Assembly (NCBI RefSeq): GCF_015476655.1
Contig: NZ_JABFHF010000027.1
Span: forward strand, 1-64,000
DNA length: 64,000 nucleotides
Origin: Aquiflexum lacus
GTDB lineage: Bacteria; Bacteroidota; Bacteroidia; Cytophagales; Cyclobacteriaceae
Reading direction: 5' to 3'
The translations under genes and the position numbers were made by a program. Positions 36,035 to 44,989 of this stretch are shown here, in pieces. Under the pieces are notes generated by a model, which was given only the letters and a program-made list of their open reading frames with translations, was not told where the DNA came from and did no database searches. The first letter of the stretch is position 1. Each line of letters begins with the position of its first letter.

Positions 36035-36421
36035 CTAATTTGAATTCGGGCGCAAATTACTTATTAAGGTGTATATATCAAACAATAAGTAAAAGAAATA
36101 AATCGCAAAGAAATTGACCACAAACAAAATTAAATTTTCAGTACCTATAAAGAGAAGAACTGCAACAAAAGCAATGCTTGCTAAAAACCGGATGGCTATG
36201 GCACCCAAAAGAATATTCACGGAATTTTCTTTGCTCAGTTCTAATAGGTAATGTGTGAACATTCCCGTCAGCCAGGTTAATAAAACAAAAAATGAAAGGA
36301 TAATCCACATGGTTTCATGCACCCAATCAGGTTTGATGAATTCCTGCAAGATGTAAATGATACCTGCTATTATCAGAGAATAAAACAATAATTTAGCAGT
36401 CAGTTTTTTTATGGCTTTCAT
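36035..36421 (-). CDS. Small four-helix membrane protein of the atp operon (AtpI-like)
   Basis: 128 residues with four hydrophobic helices. It lies between atpZ and atpB, where AtpI/Mg-channel-type assembly factors usually sit. The sequence shows no motif that proves AtpI identity, so this rests on position, size and topology. It ends 18 bp before atpB and is certainly cotranscribed with it. Confidence 0.65.
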   Translation of the reverse strand: MKAIKKLTAKLLFYSLIIAGIIYILQEFIKPDWVHETMWIILSFFVLLTWLTGMFTHYLLELSKENSVNILLGAIAIRFLASIAFVAVLLFIGTENLILFVVNFFAIYFFYLLFDIYTLISNLRPNSN

Positions 36422-36445
36422 TCGAATGGCATGTAGCCCGCAAAA

Positions 36446-36697
36446 CTATACTTTTTTATTATTATCCTCTGATTTTTCATCATTTTTCATGCTGATGAAC
36501 AGTTGATAAAAAGCAATCAAAATGGAAAGAAAACAAAACAGTAACAGCCACACCGGAAATCTCATCTGGCTTTTTTGTTGGACATACCATCCAAACCAGG
36601 TTCCAAGCCCAATGATTGTGAAAAGCTGAAACGAAAGACCTATATATTTGAGATAGGTATTAGAGTGAGGCAATTTGTTTTTTGGGTTGCTCTTCAC
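36446..36697 (-). CDS. atpZ: AtpZ/AtpI family protein
   Basis: 83 residues, two membrane helices: YIGLSFQLFTIIGLGTWFGWYV, a short linker, then FPVWLLLFCFLSILIAFYQLF. The first helix is typical of AtpZ, which with AtpI helps insert or stabilise the c-ring. No ATG is available. GTG at 36697 or TTG at 36673 must be used, so the gene starts inside the 3' end of the bactofilin gene (38- or 14-bp overlap), which implies translational coupling. Confidence 0.8.
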   Translation of the reverse strand: MKSNPKNKLPHSNTYLKYIGLSFQLFTIIGLGTWFGWYVQQKSQMRFPVWLLLFCFLSILIAFYQLFISMKNDEKSEDNNKKV

Positions 36698-37100
36698 TTT
36701 GGTTGGATTTGGATACCACCAAGGATTGGGTTGAAGATGTCATCTGACATTTTCCATTGAAAACAGCACCGTTTTCGACAACCAGTTTCTGTGTGGTTAT
36801 ATTACCTGTAACAATTGCTGATTTGTTGAGATAAAGGGTCCCGGAACAATGTACCTCTCCTTCTACTTTACCTGAAATCTCTGCATCGGGGGAAGAAAGG
36901 TTCCCTTTGATGATGGCAGAATCTCCAATTACAATCTTGGTCTTGGATTGAACTATACCTTCCAAGTGTCCTTCGATACGAATATTACCGGCTGCATTGA
37001 TATCACCCACAATTTTTGTTTCTTTTGAAATTACATTTGTGGAGTTTACCATCTCTACTGCAGATTTTTTTTCAATTGTTTTGTTGTTGTTGTTGAACAT
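36660..37100 (-). CDS. Bactofilin-family polymer-forming protein
   Basis: 146 residues. The central right-handed beta-helix (about 25-120) has short repeats: TKIVGDINAAGNIRIEGHLEGIV, KIVIGDSAIIKGNLSS, AEISGKVEGEVHCSGTLYL, AIVTGNITTQ. Flexible N- and C-termini flank it. Bactofilins polymerise without nucleotide and position cell-wall enzymes. The gene follows an M23 peptidase by 2 bp, the same pairing seen in cell-shape systems such as helicobacterial CcmA with its M23 peptidases. It overlaps atpZ downstream. Confidence 0.92.
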   Translation of the reverse strand: MFNNNNKTIEKKSAVEMVNSTNVISKETKIVGDINAAGNIRIEGHLEGIVQSKTKIVIGDSAIIKGNLSSPDAEISGKVEGEVHCSGTLYLNKSAIVTGNITTQKLVVENGAVFNGKCQMTSSTQSLVVSKSNQSEEQPKKQIASL

Positions 37101-37102
37101 AG

Positions 37103-37966
37103 CTAATCAAATGTTATGAATTCTTGGGGATTAAGTGGGGTACCTTTGTACCAAAGTTCAAAATGAAGATGTTGACCGGAAGTGAGTTCTCCTGTGTTGC
37201 CTATGATGGAGATGATCTCTCCTCCTCTGACTACATCTCCAATCTGCTTCAATAATACCGAATTATGTTTATAAATTGAAATCAATTCGTTGGAATGTTG
37301 GATGCCAATGATATAGCCTGTGTCCAAAGTCCAGGTGGAAAGTATCACTGTTCCATCTGCAATGGTTTTTACAGGTTCATTTTCTTTCGCTACGATATCC
37401 ACTCCGAAGTGGTCATCCTGTGGGGCAAATACTGATGTGATCACCCCTTTGATAGGTGAAAAGAAAAATGTCTCTATAAAAGTATTATTTGAAACCTCAA
37501 TCTGTCCAGTAAAGTCCAATGGCATTCCTTTGAATTCTTCAAGAATGCTTTTGGTGGCTTCACTTGGCTGAAAAGATTCAGGACGCCTTGTTGCTTCAAG
37601 GGTAATGGTATCCTCCAACAAAAATGGATCAAAATCACCTTCCCCATCAATTACCCTTTGAATATTTGACAAATAATTGTCTTTTTGTCGCACTGTATTG
37701 GAAAGAGAATCGACCATATCAGATAGGGCAATTATCTTTGCTGTATTCTCAGACTCCATATAGACCGGGTCAAACCACTGTCTAAGGATGGTTTTGGTCA
37801 TAAGAAGCGAAAAACCAAACACCAACAAAAAAAGAAAGGAAAACAGGATGATGATCCTCCCAAAAGAGATGTTAAATGATCCTAAAACGGAAAAATCCTG
37901 TTCTTTTCGGATGACAAAAAGATATTTCGCCGTTAGCCAGTTTGCTATTTTTTTCTTCAGACTCAA
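37103..37966 (-). CDS. M23 family metallopeptidase, membrane anchored
   Basis: 287 residues. A cytoplasmic basic N-terminus precedes one membrane helix (about 34-56, IIILFSFLFLLVFGFSLLMT). A short coiled stretch comes before the C-terminal lysostaphin-type domain (about 170-287): HFGVDIVA gives the His and Asp zinc ligands and HLHFELW the HxH. All ligands are present, so it should be active on peptidoglycan cross-links. Translation begins at TTG (37966), as no ATG lies upstream of the helix. It is the first gene of a unit continuing into bactofilin and the atp genes, and divergent from porW. Confidence 0.9.
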   Translation of the reverse strand: MSLKKKIANWLTAKYLFVIRKEQDFSVLGSFNISFGRIIILFSFLFLLVFGFSLLMTKTILRQWFDPVYMESENTAKIIALSDMVDSLSNTVRQKDNYLSNIQRVIDGEGDFDPFLLEDTITLEATRRPESFQPSEATKSILEEFKGMPLDFTGQIEVSNNTFIETFFFSPIKGVITSVFAPQDDHFGVDIVAKENEPVKTIADGTVILSTWTLDTGYIIGIQHSNELISIYKHNSVLLKQIGDVVRGGEIISIIGNTGELTSGQHLHFELWYKGTPLNPQEFITFD

Positions 37967-37991
37967 AATTTTACTATTTGATTTGGGGATT

Positions 37992-37999
37992 CAAAAATA
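37992..37999 (-). promoter_or_regulatory. Candidate -7 element for the M23-bactofilin-atp unit
   Basis: The minus strand reads TATTTTTG, an exact TAnnTTTG match 25 nt before the TTG start of the M23 gene. The spacing to a -33 element is not convincing. Confidence 0.3.
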
Positions 38000-38073
38000 T
38001 AATAATAATTCAAAGCGTTTACTAAATTACATCATTTACAGTAATTTGGGACAATTATGGCAAAGGCGTTAGC

Positions 38074-40719
38074 ATGAACCGATTCAAATACCTCTTTCTT
38101 ACTATCATCACCCTGTTGGTACTATCCTGTTCCTCAGAGCGCAACACCTTTACCAATAGGATGTATCACAATACAACGGCAAAGTATAATGCGTATTTTT
38201 ATGCAAATGCGAAAATTGAAGAACTCGAAGCGGGCATTCAACAAAATCACAGGGAGGACTTCAGTCAGGTACTGCCTGTTTTTTATACCATAGACAGTGC
38301 TTTTATTGAACAAAACGAGGAGTTGCTGACAGAAGTCAGAGAGTTTGCGTCCCGGGCCGTTGATTGGCACAGGATTTCAAAATGGAAAGACCCCAGTTAT
38401 TTTTTGATTGGGATGGCAGATTACTACAACGCAGAATTTGATGATGCTGCCAATACCTTTAGGTATCTCAATGTAAACAGCAAAAAGAAGAAAATCCGGC
38501 ACCAAAGTCTTATCCAATTGATGAGACTATATACCGATCAGAAAAACTTTGATGATGCCACTTATGTGATTGATTTTTTATCCAAAGAATCCGGCATAAG
38601 TAAAGAAAATAAATACCGCCTTTTCAAAACGCTAGCATATTATTATGACAGTAGGGAAGACATTAATGGAAAGGTAGGTTCTCTCGATAAAGCCCTTGGT
38701 TTTACAAAAGACAAAAAGGAGAAGTCAAGAATCAACTTTATCCTTGCCCAACTCTATCAAAGAGAGGGTCTTGATGCCTTGGCCTATGACTATTATTTGG
38801 AAGCTGTAAAAGGCAATCCCCCCTACGAAAGAAGTTTCTTCGCACTTTTATATGCCCAACAGGTAGCGGAACTTAACAAAAGTAAAGACATCAAAAGGGT
38901 AAGAAGTTATTTTGATGACCTGTACAAGGACAGTAAAAACAATGATCTAAAGGATGTTATCCTTTATGAAAAGGCACTTTTTGAATTAAAACAGAATGAG
39001 CTGGAAGAAGCCGAAATTCTACTCCGAAGAGCAGCTAAGGAAGAGGGTAGTAACCCAATCCAAAAAGGATATATCTATGAAAAACTTGCTGAAATAAGTT
39101 TTGATATCAAAAATGACTTCAGAGCCGCTAAGTTCTATCTCGATAGTGCACTGACACATTTCAGACCGACAGATTCTTCCTATGATTTTATTATCGCAAG
39201 AAAAGAAATCTTAGACAGGTATGTTGCCAACTATGACACAGTAGAAAAATATGACAGTCTTATCCAACTCAGTGGCCTCAGTCGCGAGGAACAAGAATTA
39301 ATTGCCGAGGCATTTATAAAAAGCGAGGAAGAAAGACTATTACTTGAAGCAGCTAAAGAGGACCAACCCAAATCAACCGGGATTTTTGACAACTTATTAG
39401 CTTTTGGCGGGAGAGGTGGGGGTGAATCCTTTTACTTTGACAATGCCGTAGCCTTGCAGCAAGGTTCTATTGATTTTTATCGAAATTGGGGCAATAGACC
39501 CTTACAGGATAATTGGAGAAGAAATGTTCAGAGTTTACAATCCACCGCAACAAGTTCTTCCACCACTGATCTGGATGAAGCAAGGAATTCAGAAGAAGAA
39601 TTAAACTCAGAAGAAAATACCGCTCTTTCACAAATTCCCGATTTGGAGACGCTATTGGCACAAATACCCAGTGATCCTGAGCAAATTCAAATCATGAAAT
39701 TAGACTTGGAGAAATCTTATTTTGAATTGGGCAAGATTTTATTTTTTGACCTGAAAGTTCCCGAGATCAGTATAGAATACCTTGAGAGCTTAATAACCAA
39801 ATATCCCAACACCATCAAAAAACCTGAAGCCTATTACATATTATATCTGGCCAAAAAAGAAATCGGTGCAGATTTTGAGGCCTACGCACAGCGATTGAAC
39901 AGAGAATTTCCCGAATCACCCTATACACTTTCGGTAAACAATCCAGAGGGGAGTGTTGGAAATTTAGCATATTTGGAATCATCCAAAAACTATAAGCAAG
40001 CCTATGAAATGTATTACAACAGGCAATATCAGACCTCAAGGGAATTGATACGTACTACTCTTGAGGCTTATCCACTTACCAGGAACACTGATAGGCTTTT
40101 GCTTTTGGATATTATGGTTTCAGGCAAGATCGATGAAACTGACCGATATAGACAAAGACTCGAAAATTATATCCAAACTACCGAAAACGAAGAATTGACA
40201 AAAATGGCAAGAATTATGCTTGGAGCATTGACAGGTGAAAGTGATGGTTTAAATGCAGATGATCTAGAAGAGGCTTTGGATGAAAATATTGAAGATGAAG
40301 ATCAGGAAGAAGCAGAGAATGATGATCAGGAAGACGGTATCGAAGAAAGTCCTTACAGTGAAAATCCTAATCAAACCCATATATTTGTGATCGTTCTTCC
40401 CTCAGATCAATCCAAAGAGTCCAAAAACCTATTGGCAGACCTTGAAGTATTCCACTCTCAAAATTACGCCAGTTCAAGACTCCGTACAGGCAATATGAAC
40501 CTTAGCCGTGAAAATGTGATTTTCATAGTAAGTCCTTTTAATAATTCAGAAAAAGGCATTGAATACAGGGACAAATTTCTGAACAGTTTCCAAACAGCTG
40601 CCATGTCTGATGAAGACAAGGCAAATACTTTCCTGATTTCAATCGAAAATTTCCAGGAATTGAACAAAAGAAAAAATCTGGATGAATACAGATCCTTCTA
40701 TAAAAAAACATACCAATAA
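38074..40719 (+). CDS. porW: T9SS periplasmic lipoprotein PorW/SprE
   Basis: 881 residues. Lipoprotein signal with Cys at 19 (LLVLSCSS). An opening typical of the family (RNTFTNRMYHNTTAKYNAYF) precedes many TPR-type helical repeats (about 90-400 and 560-700). The segment FYRNWGNRPLQDNWRR near 470 is a characteristic phrase, an acidic linker (EEALDENIEDEDQEEAEN) follows, and the C-terminal domain resembles those of PorW homologues. SprE/PorW is required for type IX secretion and gliding and links the PorK/N ring to the outer-membrane translocon. It is 30 bp upstream of a class A PBP gene, probably in one operon. Confidence 0.88.
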   Translation: MNRFKYLFLTIITLLVLSCSSERNTFTNRMYHNTTAKYNAYFYANAKIEELEAGIQQNHREDFSQVLPVFYTIDSAFIEQNEELLTEVREFASRAVDWHRISKWKDPSYFLIGMADYYNAEFDDAANTFRYLNVNSKKKKIRHQSLIQLMRLYTDQKNFDDATYVIDFLSKESGISKENKYRLFKTLAYYYDSREDINGKVGSLDKALGFTKDKKEKSRINFILAQLYQREGLDALAYDYYLEAVKGNPPYERSFFALLYAQQVAELNKSKDIKRVRSYFDDLYKDSKNNDLKDVILYEKALFELKQNELEEAEILLRRAAKEEGSNPIQKGYIYEKLAEISFDIKNDFRAAKFYLDSALTHFRPTDSSYDFIIARKEILDRYVANYDTVEKYDSLIQLSGLSREEQELIAEAFIKSEEERLLLEAAKEDQPKSTGIFDNLLAFGGRGGGESFYFDNAVALQQGSIDFYRNWGNRPLQDNWRRNVQSLQSTATSSSTTDLDEARNSEEELNSEENTALSQIPDLETLLAQIPSDPEQIQIMKLDLEKSYFELGKILFFDLKVPEISIEYLESLITKYPNTIKKPEAYYILYLAKKEIGADFEAYAQRLNREFPESPYTLSVNNPEGSVGNLAYLESSKNYKQAYEMYYNRQYQTSRELIRTTLEAYPLTRNTDRLLLLDIMVSGKIDETDRYRQRLENYIQTTENEELTKMARIMLGALTGESDGLNADDLEEALDENIEDEDQEEAENDDQEDGIEESPYSENPNQTHIFVIVLPSDQSKESKNLLADLEVFHSQNYASSRLRTGNMNLSRENVIFIVSPFNNSEKGIEYRDKFLNSFQTAAMSDEDKANTFLISIENFQELNKRKNLDEYRSFYKKTYQ

Positions 40720-40749
40720 ATTACCCCCATCATTAATTTTAGAATTTAG

Positions 40750-43026
40750 ATGACCCAAAAAATAATTAGAGTAATATGGATAGCCTTTGCGGCAGGGTTG
40801 ATAGGATTTGTCTTATTTGTCTGGGCAGTGAGCGGCAATTTTTTAGGACTCTTTGGTGAGTTACCGGATTTCCAGGAACTGGAAAATCCTCAAAGTGAGG
40901 TTGCCTCAGAATTATATTCATCAGATGGCATGCTCATGGGCAGTTACTTCAGAGAAAATAGGAGTCCTGTTTCTTACTATGAACTTTCCCCCAATTTAGT
41001 CAATGCCCTTATAGCAACAGAAGACGTTCGGTTTGAAAAACATTCCGGAATTGATCTGCAGAGTATGGGTAGGGTTTTATTCAAATCCTTGATTCTCAGG
41101 CAATCCGCTGGAGGGGGAAGTACCTTAAGTCAGCAGACCGCCAAGAACCTTTTTAAAACACGTAATCTAGAGTCTCAGGGAATTTTGAGCCGGGTTCCGG
41201 GACTCAGAATGCTGATCATCAAAACCAAAGAATGGATCGTTGCTGCAAAGCTGGAAAAATCATATACCAAGGACGAGATTCTTACACTCTACCTCAATAC
41301 TTCGGAATATGGAAGTAACGCCTATGGTATCAAGACAGCCTCAAAAACTTTTTTCAATAAAGAACCTGCAGACCTCAACGTTCAGGAATCTGCCGTTCTC
41401 GTAGGATTGTTCAAAGCACCATCTTATTATAGTCCTGTTTTTAATCCAGACAATTCCCTGAGAAGAAGGAATACAGTGCTGTATCAAATGGAGAAATACG
41501 ATATGCTTACTGAGTCGGAATATGACTCTTTAACAAAAATGCCGATTGAACTTGATTATAAGGTAGAAAACCAAAATCAGGGTATGGCTACCTATTTCCG
41601 TGAAGTAATCAAATCAGATCTGATCAAATGGACCAAAGAAAACCTGAAACCCGATGGGACACCATATGATCTTTTTGGAGATGGCCTCAAGATCTATACT
41701 ACCATTGACAGTAGGATGCAACGCTATGCCGAAGAAGCAGTAGATGAACATATGCGGGAGTTACAAAAAAAGTTTGAAAAAGAAATGGGCAACAGAGATC
41801 CCTGGATTGACAATAACGGTCAGGTTATTTCAAATTTTATTGAAACGCAAGTAAAACGTACAGAAGCATACCGAAACTTGGTAAAAAGATATGGTGCCGA
41901 CTCGGATTCTATCAATATCAAACTCAATGAGAAAAAAAGAATGAAAGTTTTCTCATGGGATCTGGGTGAAATTGACACCCTTTTGAGTACCATGGATTCC
42001 ATGAGGCACTACAAAAAATTCCTTCAAACCGGATTTGTATCCATGGATCCAAAATCAGGACATATTAAAGCATGGGTCGGAGGCATCAATTACAAGCATT
42101 TCAAGTTTGATCATGTGCGTCAGGGAAAAAGACAGCCCGGCTCCACTTTCAAAGCCTTTGTATATGCTGCGGCAATTGAAAACGGCTATAGTCCCTGCTA
42201 CACCGTTGTTGACCAACCCATTGAAATCAATATTCCAAATCAACCTACTTGGACGCCAAAAAATGCTGATGGCAAATTTTCCTATGAAAATATGTCTATC
42301 CGACTGGCAATGGCCCAATCGGTGAATTCCGTGTCGGCCTACATGATGAAAAAACTTGGCCCAAGAATAGTAGTGGAAACTGCACACCGACTTGGTATCA
42401 TCAGTGACCTGGAAGAAGTTCCGGCATTGGCTTTGGGTACAAGTGATGTCTCTGTAATGGAAATGGTGGGAGCAATGGGGACTTTCGTCAATCAGGGGGA
42501 ACACATCGTCCCCTTTTACATAGATAGAATTGAAGACAAAAACGGAAATTTATTGCAGCAATTCACTCCTAAGAAAAAGCCTGCAATGAGTGAAGAACAT
42601 GCTTACTTGATGCTGCATATGTTAAGAGGAGGCTTTGAAGAAACCCGTGGAACAAGTCAGGGGGTACCTTGGTCATTGAGAGATGAAGGAAACGAATTGG
42701 GAGGAAAAACAGGTACAACCCAAAATGCTTCAGATGGTTGGTATATGGGATTGAGCAAAGACCTGGTATCAGGTGTATGGGTAGGTGGAGATGACCGTGC
42801 CATTCACTTCCGAAGCTGGACGAGTGGACAGGGTGGACAAACCGCAAGACCTATTTGGGTCAAATATATGTCGAAAGTTTATGCTGACAAATCCTTAGGG
42901 ATCACCAAGGGGCCATTCCCAAGACCTGAAAGGCCGCTTAGTATTGAAATTGATTGCTCAAAATATGAACTTGAAAACAGCAGGTTTTCTGATTTTGATT
43001 ATGATGCCAAAAAGAACGATTTTTAA
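40750..43026 (+). CDS. Penicillin-binding protein 1A (bifunctional transglycosylase/transpeptidase)
   Basis: 758 residues. N-terminal membrane helix (about 8-28). GT51 transglycosylase domain with the catalytic Glu in ATEDVRFEKHSGID (about 95) and GGGSTLSQQTAKNL. Transpeptidase domain with SxxK in PGSTFKAF (about 463), SVN in AQSVNSVSAYM (about 525) and KTGT in LGGKTGTTQ (about 652). It polymerises and cross-links peptidoglycan. All catalytic motifs are intact. It follows porW by 30 bp, so cell-wall synthesis and a T9SS component appear to be coexpressed. Confidence 0.95.
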   Translation: MTQKIIRVIWIAFAAGLIGFVLFVWAVSGNFLGLFGELPDFQELENPQSEVASELYSSDGMLMGSYFRENRSPVSYYELSPNLVNALIATEDVRFEKHSGIDLQSMGRVLFKSLILRQSAGGGSTLSQQTAKNLFKTRNLESQGILSRVPGLRMLIIKTKEWIVAAKLEKSYTKDEILTLYLNTSEYGSNAYGIKTASKTFFNKEPADLNVQESAVLVGLFKAPSYYSPVFNPDNSLRRRNTVLYQMEKYDMLTESEYDSLTKMPIELDYKVENQNQGMATYFREVIKSDLIKWTKENLKPDGTPYDLFGDGLKIYTTIDSRMQRYAEEAVDEHMRELQKKFEKEMGNRDPWIDNNGQVISNFIETQVKRTEAYRNLVKRYGADSDSINIKLNEKKRMKVFSWDLGEIDTLLSTMDSMRHYKKFLQTGFVSMDPKSGHIKAWVGGINYKHFKFDHVRQGKRQPGSTFKAFVYAAAIENGYSPCYTVVDQPIEINIPNQPTWTPKNADGKFSYENMSIRLAMAQSVNSVSAYMMKKLGPRIVVETAHRLGIISDLEEVPALALGTSDVSVMEMVGAMGTFVNQGEHIVPFYIDRIEDKNGNLLQQFTPKKKPAMSEEHAYLMLHMLRGGFEETRGTSQGVPWSLRDEGNELGGKTGTTQNASDGWYMGLSKDLVSGVWVGGDDRAIHFRSWTSGQGGQTARPIWVKYMSKVYADKSLGITKGPFPRPERPLSIEIDCSKYELENSRFSDFDYDAKKNDF

Positions 43027-43083
43027 TTTAAGTCTCTATTGCAATACCGAACGTTTGAATTGTATTTAAGCATAAAAAAATCC

Positions 43084-43113
43084 ACCAATGCCTGTATTGA
43101 TACAGGCATTGGT
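43084..43113. other. Perfect 13-bp hairpin, not an obvious + strand terminator
   Basis: ACCAATGCCTGTA (43084-43096) pairs perfectly with TACAGGCATTGGT (43101-43113) around TTGA. On the + strand no T run follows directly. On the minus strand the stem is followed by GGATTTTTTT, so the sequence is shaped as a minus-strand terminator although both neighbours are on the + strand. Confidence 0.65.
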
Positions 43114-43139
43114 AATTCTACAGTAAATAAACTCTTTTT

Positions 43140-43147
43140 TATATTTG
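43140..43147 (+). promoter_or_regulatory. -7 element TATATTTG abutting uvrC
   Basis: An exact TAnnTTTG match ending 3 nt before the first of two tandem ATGs (43151 and 43154). Transcription starting about 4 nt after it would begin at the ATG, giving a leaderless message. Confidence 0.5.
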
Positions 43148-43150
43148 TAA

Positions 43151-44959
43151 ATGATGCAAGCCTCATCCTATTCAGTTGAAGAGCACAATAATCTCCCGGG
43201 TTTACCAGGGGTTTATAAATATTACAATACAGAAAATGAACTGATTTATGTAGGAAAGGCCAAAAACCTCAAAAAAAGAGTCAGTAGTTATTTTTTGAAA
43301 AACACGGGGGTAAACTACAAGACCAAACGCATGGTCAGGGAAATCCGCAAAATTGAAATTACCATTGTAGACAATGAATTTGATGCGCTACTTCTTGAAA
43401 ACAACCTAATCAAAAAGACGCAGCCAAAATACAACATACTGCTGAAGGATGATAAGACTTATCCTTACCTAATGCTGACCAATGAGCCTTTTCCAAGGAT
43501 TTATCCCACCAGAAAACACATCCCCGGAAGAGGAACTTATTATGGGCCATTTGCAAGTGTAAAGGCCATGAACAACGTGCTGGAACTTATCAGGAACATT
43601 TTTACAGTGCGCACATGCAGGTTGGACTTAAGTCCCCATAAAATCAGGGAACAGAAGTATAAAGTTTGTCTGGAATACCATATCGGAAACTGCTTGGGTC
43701 CTTGTGAAGGCCTTCAATCAGAACCTGATTATCTTATTGACATCGAACAGGCCAAAAACATTCTGAAAGGAAATTTGGGCATTGCAAAGACCTATTTCAA
43801 AAAGAACATGCAGGAAGCAGCCGAAAACCTGGCTTTTGAGCGTGCCCAATACTTCAAAAATAAATTGGATCTATTAGAAAAATATCATGCAAAATCACTC
43901 ATTGCAAATCCATCCATCAGCAATCTGGATGTATTCGGGATTGAAACAGATGAAAAAATTGCTTATGTAAACTACCTGAAAATCATAAATGGAGCCGTTA
44001 TTATTACCAAAACGGTAGAGCTAAGAAAAAAATTGGATGAAACAGAAGCTGAGTTATTACTTACAGCCATAGTAAGACTTAGAGATCAATTCAACAGCGA
44101 CGCACAGGAAATTATAGCCAATATTCCCTTGGAAGAGGAATTTGAAGGCTTCAATTTTTCCGTTCCAAAAATCGGTGACAAAAAGAAACTGATCGAGCTT
44201 TCTTTAAAAAACGCCAAATACTATAAAAAAGAAAAACTACTGGCCTCCGGTGATGTAAGTGATAAGAAGTTCAGAGTATTGAAGCAGCTTCAATCAGACC
44301 TTTCCCTCAAAGAAATGCCTGACCATATCGAATGTTTTGACAACTCAAACATCCAAGGGACTAACCCTGTCGCAAGTATGGTCTGCTTCTTAAATGGCAA
44401 ACCCGCAATCAAAGAATATAGACATTACCATATCAAAACAGTCATCGGACCTGATGACTTCGCCAGTATGACAGAAGTCGTTGGAAGAAGGTATAAGCGG
44501 TTGATTGAAGAAGAAAAGCCACTACCCAAACTTATTGTAATCGATGGAGGCAAAGGCCAACTCTCTTCTGCTGTCGAGGCACTAAAGGAACTGAATATTT
44601 ATGGGAAGATTCCAATAATCGGTATAGCCAAGCGGTTGGAGGAAATATATTTCCCTGAGGACCAGTTTCCGATCCACATTGACAAGAAATCAGAGTCTTT
44701 GAGGTTGATCCAAAGGATAAGAGATGAGGCCCATAGATTTGCCATTACTTTTCATAGACAAGTCAGAAGCAAAAATGCCATTGGATCCAAATTGACTGAG
44801 ATAGAAGGGATCGGGGAGCATACTGCAGAAAAACTGTTGAGCAAATTCAAATCCCTTAAAAAAATCCGTGAATCAACTTTTGAAGAAATCTTGAGTATAG
44901 TGGGAAAAGATAAGGCTGAAAAAGTATATGATGCATTAAAAGAAAAAAAGAGCGGTTGA
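43151..44959 (+). CDS. uvrC: UvrABC system protein C
   Basis: 602 residues, the dual-incision nuclease of excision repair. In order: GIY-YIG domain (LPGVYKYYNTENELIYVGKAKNLKKRVSSYF, about 17-48), Cys cluster region (TCRLDLSPHKI...CLEYHIGNCLGPCEG), UVR helix (about 205-240), RNase H-like nuclease with ECFDNSNIQGTNPVASMVCF and IVIDGGKGQLSSA (catalytic Asp residues), and a C-terminal helix-hairpin-helix (IEGIGEHTAEKLLSKF). All parts are intact. Two adjacent ATGs (43151, 43154) give a choice of start; the -7 element position favours the second. A terminator overlaps its stop codon. Confidence 0.97.
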   Translation: MMQASSYSVEEHNNLPGLPGVYKYYNTENELIYVGKAKNLKKRVSSYFLKNTGVNYKTKRMVREIRKIEITIVDNEFDALLLENNLIKKTQPKYNILLKDDKTYPYLMLTNEPFPRIYPTRKHIPGRGTYYGPFASVKAMNNVLELIRNIFTVRTCRLDLSPHKIREQKYKVCLEYHIGNCLGPCEGLQSEPDYLIDIEQAKNILKGNLGIAKTYFKKNMQEAAENLAFERAQYFKNKLDLLEKYHAKSLIANPSISNLDVFGIETDEKIAYVNYLKIINGAVIITKTVELRKKLDETEAELLLTAIVRLRDQFNSDAQEIIANIPLEEEFEGFNFSVPKIGDKKKLIELSLKNAKYYKKEKLLASGDVSDKKFRVLKQLQSDLSLKEMPDHIECFDNSNIQGTNPVASMVCFLNGKPAIKEYRHYHIKTVIGPDDFASMTEVVGRRYKRLIEEEKPLPKLIVIDGGKGQLSSAVEALKELNIYGKIPIIGIAKRLEEIYFPEDQFPIHIDKKSESLRLIQRIRDEAHRFAITFHRQVRSKNAIGSKLTEIEGIGEHTAEKLLSKFKSLKKIRESTFEEILSIVGKDKAEKVYDALKEKKSG

Positions 44960-44972
44960 AACCGCTCTTTTA
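44947..44972. terminator. Bidirectional terminator between uvrC and gldN
   Basis: AAAGAGCGGT pairs with ACCGCTCTTT around TGAA, with an A run before and T-rich sequence after. The uvrC stop codon (44957-44959) is inside the hairpin, and gldN ends at 44990 on the other strand. Confidence 0.85.
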
Positions 44973-44989
44973 TTATTTAACATTTGTTT

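Noticed and set aside
44947-44972. Hairpin as a regulatory element of gldN
   Set aside because: Its symmetrical stem with flanking A and T runs between convergent genes is best explained as a shared terminator.
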